DNA of 64,000 nucleotides from Actinophytocola sp044466355 (GTDB lineage Bacteria > Actinomycetota > Actinomycetes > Mycobacteriales > Pseudonocardiaceae). The notes under the pieces are model-generated. The model had not been told where the DNA came from and did not search any database. It saw only the letters and a program-made list of their open reading frames with translations. The stretch spans positions 434,001 through 498,000 of the forward strand of contig NZ_JBITMQ010000004.1 of assembly GCF_044466355.1 (NCBI RefSeq), in the 5' to 3' direction. The position numbers and the translations under genes are program-made. Of the stretch, positions 61,332 to 64,000 are shown piece after piece (positions within the stretch are counted from its first letter, which is position 1; every line of letters starts with the position of its first letter).

Positions 61332-62273
61332 ATGAGACACACCGCGGTCGCCGCCTCCGGGCTTGTCGTGATGTGGAGCAGCGGGTTCGTCGGGGCGCGG
61401 CTCGGCACCGCGCACGCCGCCGCCGACACGCTCCTGGCCTGGCGTTACGTCGTGGTCGCGGTCCTGGTCGGGCTGATCGCGGTCGTGCGGCGGCCGCGGC
61501 TCACGGCGTTCGAGGCGCGGCGGCAGGCGCTGCTGGGCCTGCTGTGCCAGGCCCTGTACCTCGCCGGTGTGGTGACCGGCGTCGGGCTCGGCGTGCCCGC
61601 CGGGATCGCGGCGCTGATCGCGGTGATGCAGCCGCTCGTCGTCGGCGCGCTGTCCGGGCCGGTGCTGGGGGTGGCGGTGCGGCCGCGGCAGTGGGCCGGG
61701 CTCGTCACCGGGCTGGCGGCCGTCGCGGTCGTGGTCGCCGGTGACCTGGACGGCGGCGGCCACGTGCTCGGCTACCTGCTGGTCGTCGGCGGCATGCTCG
61801 CGCTGTCGGCGGGCACGCTGCTCGAGCGGCGGTGGGCGCTGCCGACCTCGCCGTGGGACCAGCTCACGGTCCACTGCCTGACCTCGTGCGGGGTGTTCGT
61901 GGCGGCCGCCGCCGTCACCGGCAGGCTCGCGCCGCCGATGACGCCGGGGTTCTGGTGGGCCGTCGTGTGGGTGGTCGTGCTGTCCACGTTCGGCGGCTAC
62001 GGCTGCTACCTGCTCACACTGCGCGCGCTCGGCGCGACCGGCGTCAGCACGTTGCTCTTCCTGACGCCGCCCACCACGATGGTGTGGGCGCTGCTGATGT
62101 TCGGCGAGCCGGTCGCGTGGACCACCGTGGCCGGGCTGGCCGGCTGCGCGGCGGCCGTGTGGCTGGTACTCGCCCGACCGGGGAAGGTGAGATGGATCCG
62201 CTCGTCACGGCACGACAGCTCTACGAGGCACGGCGAAGCCGGGTCCCCATCCCGCCCTTCGGCGAAGGTCTGA
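61332..62273 (+). CDS. EamA-family (DMT superfamily) transporter
   Basis: 313 residues with about ten membrane helices in two EamA halves (VVMWSSGFVGARLGTAHAA and VVLSTFGGYGCYLLTLRALGATGVSTLLFLTPPTTMVWALLMFGEPV). A metabolite exporter of unknown substrate. The ATG follows the TetR-type dyad. The last 33 residues are Arg/Ser/Lys-rich; 82 bases of its 3' end overlap the hydratase gene in another frame, so the extreme C terminus is probably not a functional part. Confidence 0.88.
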   Translation: MRHTAVAASGLVVMWSSGFVGARLGTAHAAADTLLAWRYVVVAVLVGLIAVVRRPRLTAFEARRQALLGLLCQALYLAGVVTGVGLGVPAGIAALIAVMQPLVVGALSGPVLGVAVRPRQWAGLVTGLAAVAVVVAGDLDGGGHVLGYLLVVGGMLALSAGTLLERRWALPTSPWDQLTVHCLTSCGVFVAAAAVTGRLAPPMTPGFWWAVVWVVVLSTFGGYGCYLLTLRALGATGVSTLLFLTPPTTMVWALLMFGEPVAWTTVAGLAGCAAAVWLVLARPGKVRWIRSSRHDSSTRHGEAGSPSRPSAKV

Positions 62274-62959
62274 CCGCGGCCGACGGGTACGCGGTCCAGC
62301 AGGAGCTGGTGAAACTCCTGCTCGCGGACGGCGACCGGATCGTCGGGCACAAGGTCGGGCTCACGTCGAAGCCCATGCAGCGGCTGATCGGCATGGACTC
62401 GCCGGACTACGGCCCTGTCCTGGCGTCCACCGTGTACGCGTCGGGCGCCGCGGTGCCGATGAGCCGGTACATCCAGCCCAAGATCGAGGCCGAGATCGTG
62501 TTCGTGCTCGGCGAGCCGCTGCGCGGGCCCGGGGTGGGCGTCCTCGACGCGGCGCGGGCCGTCGCCGGGGTGGCCGCCGCGGTGGAGATCGTGGACTCGC
62601 GCATCGAGGACTGGCGGATCGGGCTCGCCGACACCATCGGCGACCTCGCGTCGAACGGCGCGGTCGCGACGTCCGGCCGGTTGGTTCCGTTGTCCGATGT
62701 GGACGCTCGGGTGGTGGGGATGGTGTTGTCCCGCAATGGGTCCGTCATCGACACCGGTGCCGGTGCGGCCGCGCTCGGCGACCCGCTGCTGGTGGTGGCG
62801 TGGCTCGCGAACACGCTCGGCGAGGTCGGCGTCGGGCTGGAGCCGGGGCACCTGGTCATGACCGGCGCGCTGCACGCGGCGGTGCCCATGGAGGTGGGGG
62901 ACGTGTTCCGGGCGGAGTTCGACGTGCTGGGTGCGGTCACGGTGCGGGTGGTGTCATGA
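62192..62959 (+). CDS. 2-keto-4-pentenoate hydratase/decarboxylase-type protein
   Basis: 255 residues. Family blocks: GYAVQQELVKLLLADGDRIVGHKVGLTSKPMQ, KIEAEIVFVLGEPLRGP (metal-binding Glu residues), AAVEIVDSRIEDWR, and a C-terminal GDVFRAEFDVLGAVTVRV. These enzymes hydrate or decarboxylate 2-keto-acids in aromatic ring-cleavage pathways. GTGA-like ribosome context. Its start lies inside the EamA gene and its stop overlaps the next gene by 4 bases. No ring-cleavage dioxygenase is in view. Confidence 0.9.
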   Translation: MDPLVTARQLYEARRSRVPIPPFGEGLTAADGYAVQQELVKLLLADGDRIVGHKVGLTSKPMQRLIGMDSPDYGPVLASTVYASGAAVPMSRYIQPKIEAEIVFVLGEPLRGPGVGVLDAARAVAGVAAAVEIVDSRIEDWRIGLADTIGDLASNGAVATSGRLVPLSDVDARVVGMVLSRNGSVIDTGAGAAALGDPLLVVAWLANTLGEVGVGLEPGHLVMTGALHAAVPMEVGDVFRAEFDVLGAVTVRVVS

Positions 62960-63375
62960 ACGCGACGCGGTTTTCCCCTGGTGTGCTTGAACAAGGTCCC
63001 GCGGCCGCCGCCATCGCGTTCGTGCTCGGGTCCGATGTGGACGACGGCACGGTGTGGGACGTCCTCGCCGCGACGCGGGCGTTGTGCCCGGCCCTCGTGA
63101 CGGGGGACCGGCACGTGCTCGGCGGTCCGGTGCCGGTCCCGGCCGCCGACCTGCGGTTGCTCGGGGTGGTGCTCGAACGCGGCGGCGAGGTGGTCGCGAC
63201 CGCCGCGGGCGGCGCGCACGGACACCCGGCGGCGGCGGTCGCCGCGCTCGGGTCGTTGCGGGCGGGCGACATCGTGGTGACGCCGCCGCTCGCGTCGGTC
63301 GGCGAGGTGCGGCCGGGCGACGTGCTCGTCGCGAGCGTCGGCAGGCTCGGCAGCGTGGAGGCCACCGTCGGTTGA
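62956..63375 (+). CDS. Small relative of the C-terminal half of the hydratase
   Basis: 139 residues, coupled to the hydratase by ATGA. By eye it aligns with the hydratase's second half: LRLLGVVLERGGEVVATAAGG against the hydratase's VVGMVLSRNGSVIDTGAG, and GDIVVTPPLASVGEVRPGDVLVA against GHLVMTGALHAAVPMEVGDV. The N-terminal half with the metal-binding Glu residues is missing, so it is probably not an independent enzyme. A degenerate duplicate or an accessory subunit are both possible. Confidence 0.7.
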   Translation: MNATRFSPGVLEQGPAAAAIAFVLGSDVDDGTVWDVLAATRALCPALVTGDRHVLGGPVPVPAADLRLLGVVLERGGEVVATAAGGAHGHPAAAVAALGSLRAGDIVVTPPLASVGEVRPGDVLVASVGRLGSVEATVG

Positions 63376-63382
63376 CCGTCGG

Positions 63383-63781
63383 TCAGCCGTCCGAGACGAG
63401 CCGGTAGCCGGTGACGATCTCCGGGAAGATGCGGATGACCTCGACGTTCCCCATCTCCACGAGCGGCGTGAGCACCGACTCGTAGTGCTGGATCTCGTCG
63501 GCGTCGACGATCCGCCTGGCCACGCCGGTGACCGTGACGCTCCAGCCGAGCAGGTGCTCCGGGACGGTCCCGTCCGCCTGGAACGCGACGACCGAGCCCG
63601 CGCAGTCACCGCTGACGTGGCTGCGCACGACGACCATCCCGTTCTCGACCAGGTGCCGGACCGGCACGATCGCGGGCAGGGCGCGGACGGTGTAGACGAT
63701 CCGGCCGAACGGCGCGGCGCCGAGCAGGCGCAAGGACTCCGCGCGTGTCATCTCGGCAAGCCGCGGCTGCTGGTCAGCCAC
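63383..63781 (-). CDS. Pyridoxamine 5'-phosphate oxidase-fold protein
   Basis: 132 residues. ESLRLLGAAPFGRIVYTVRALPAIVPVRHLVENGMVVVRSHVSGD is the start of a split-barrel flavin/F420-binding domain of the PNPOx-like type, common in actinobacteria as dormancy- or redox-linked proteins. GTG start. A GGGACTTTCG element resembling a DevR/DosR half-site lies about 85 bases upstream. Confidence 0.88.
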   Translation of the reverse strand: MADQQPRLAEMTRAESLRLLGAAPFGRIVYTVRALPAIVPVRHLVENGMVVVRSHVSGDCAGSVVAFQADGTVPEHLLGWSVTVTGVARRIVDADEIQHYESVLTPLVEMGNVEVIRIFPEIVTGYRLVSDG

Positions 63782-64000
63782 GCGTACACCTCCTACGGCC
63801 CCTCAGGGCGGAAGCATCAGGCCGCCGGGCGCGCGGCGCAAGAGCCCAAGCACCTGAAAGCCGTAGGGACTTTCGCCTCTGTCCGTCTGCCGCCGTTTGC
63901 GAGTGGCTCCTGGTGGTAGCCGTTCCGGTACCGTCCCGGGTGGACACGCTGAGTGTTCGCGCGGTGGCCGGAACCGGGGTAACAGGAGGTCGCGGGCCAA
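63782..64000. other. Region upstream of the PNPOx-like gene to the window edge
   Basis: 219 bases with no convincing gene. It contains GGGACTTTCG at 63866-63875 followed by TCTGTCC (63878-63884), which resembles part of a DevR/DosR box. An AGGAGGTC ribosome-site-like run about 12-20 bases from the end suggests a plus-strand gene begins just outside the window. Confidence 0.4.

Noticed and set aside
63803..64000. Minus-strand open frame at the window end
   Set aside because: No ribosome site, basic/Pro-rich translation without a domain, and it lies over the probable promoter region.

Overview
The window is high-GC actinobacterial DNA: frequent GTG starts, ATGA/GTGA stop-start overlaps, Lsr2, CarD, ClpC with a UVR segment, and an IdeR-type iron box. 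Most core genes match, by recalled gene order rather than a search, the Mycobacterium tuberculosis block from folX (Rv3607c) back to Rv3579c. This fits a Pseudonocardiales-type actinomycete (inference).

1-24 kb: the 3' end of folB and folK, a MerR regulator behind a tandem hairpin array, DUF3180 and DUF6779 proteins, a PrsW-like protease, the pantothenate/CoA operon (DUF2520 protein, panC, panD, coaX, GNAT), lysS, lsr2, an MFS/ArsR-like pair, an iron-regulated FhuF-like protein, clpC, an EEP-family protein, an M1 peptidase lipoprotein, an alpha/beta hydrolase, a 2H phosphoesterase and a Tat-exported amidase. The gaps at 4.4, 9.3, 13.9, 17.9-18.25 and 19.6 kb carry one repeat family. Complete copies are about 170 bp, bounded by 42-bp inverted repeats and containing DnaA-box-like 9-mers. 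This family is the most novel signal seen.

24-43.7 kb: mutY, a beta-carbonic anhydrase, an Rv3587c-like membrane protein, a LacI regulator divergent from a zinc/manganese-type ABC transporter (with a Zur- or LacI-like operator), a DUF445 protein, an HxlR regulator divergent from a frameshifted NmrA-like gene, and a reductase-like protein. Then come a lower-GC two-gene module (uncharacterised 303-aa protein plus PIN-domain protein, preceded by repeated GTAAC half-sites), an MBOAT acyltransferase, rlmB, cysS, ispF, ispD, carD, an LpqE-like lipoprotein and radA. disA, which normally follows radA, is absent from that position.

43.7-64 kb: an ECF sigma factor with a partner membrane protein, trehalose metabolism (OtsA, and an OtsB-GH15 fusion that could both make and cleave trehalose), OsmC, a ThrE-type exporter beside tRNA-Thr(TGT), a secreted peptidoglycan-binding protein, a DGPF/ECF42-type sigma pair, a methyltransferase divergent from a P450, an ArsR/phosphoesterase pair, a C-terminally truncated acyl-AMP-ligase-like protein, an SSI-type protease inhibitor, GNAT and RpiB-like proteins, a DJ-1/PfpI protein, a TetR/EamA pair, a 2-keto-4-pentenoate hydratase with a half-size relative beside it, and a PNPOx-fold protein. 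Start codons were chosen by eye from ribosome-binding sites and family lengths; all assignments are from reading the sequence, with no database search.
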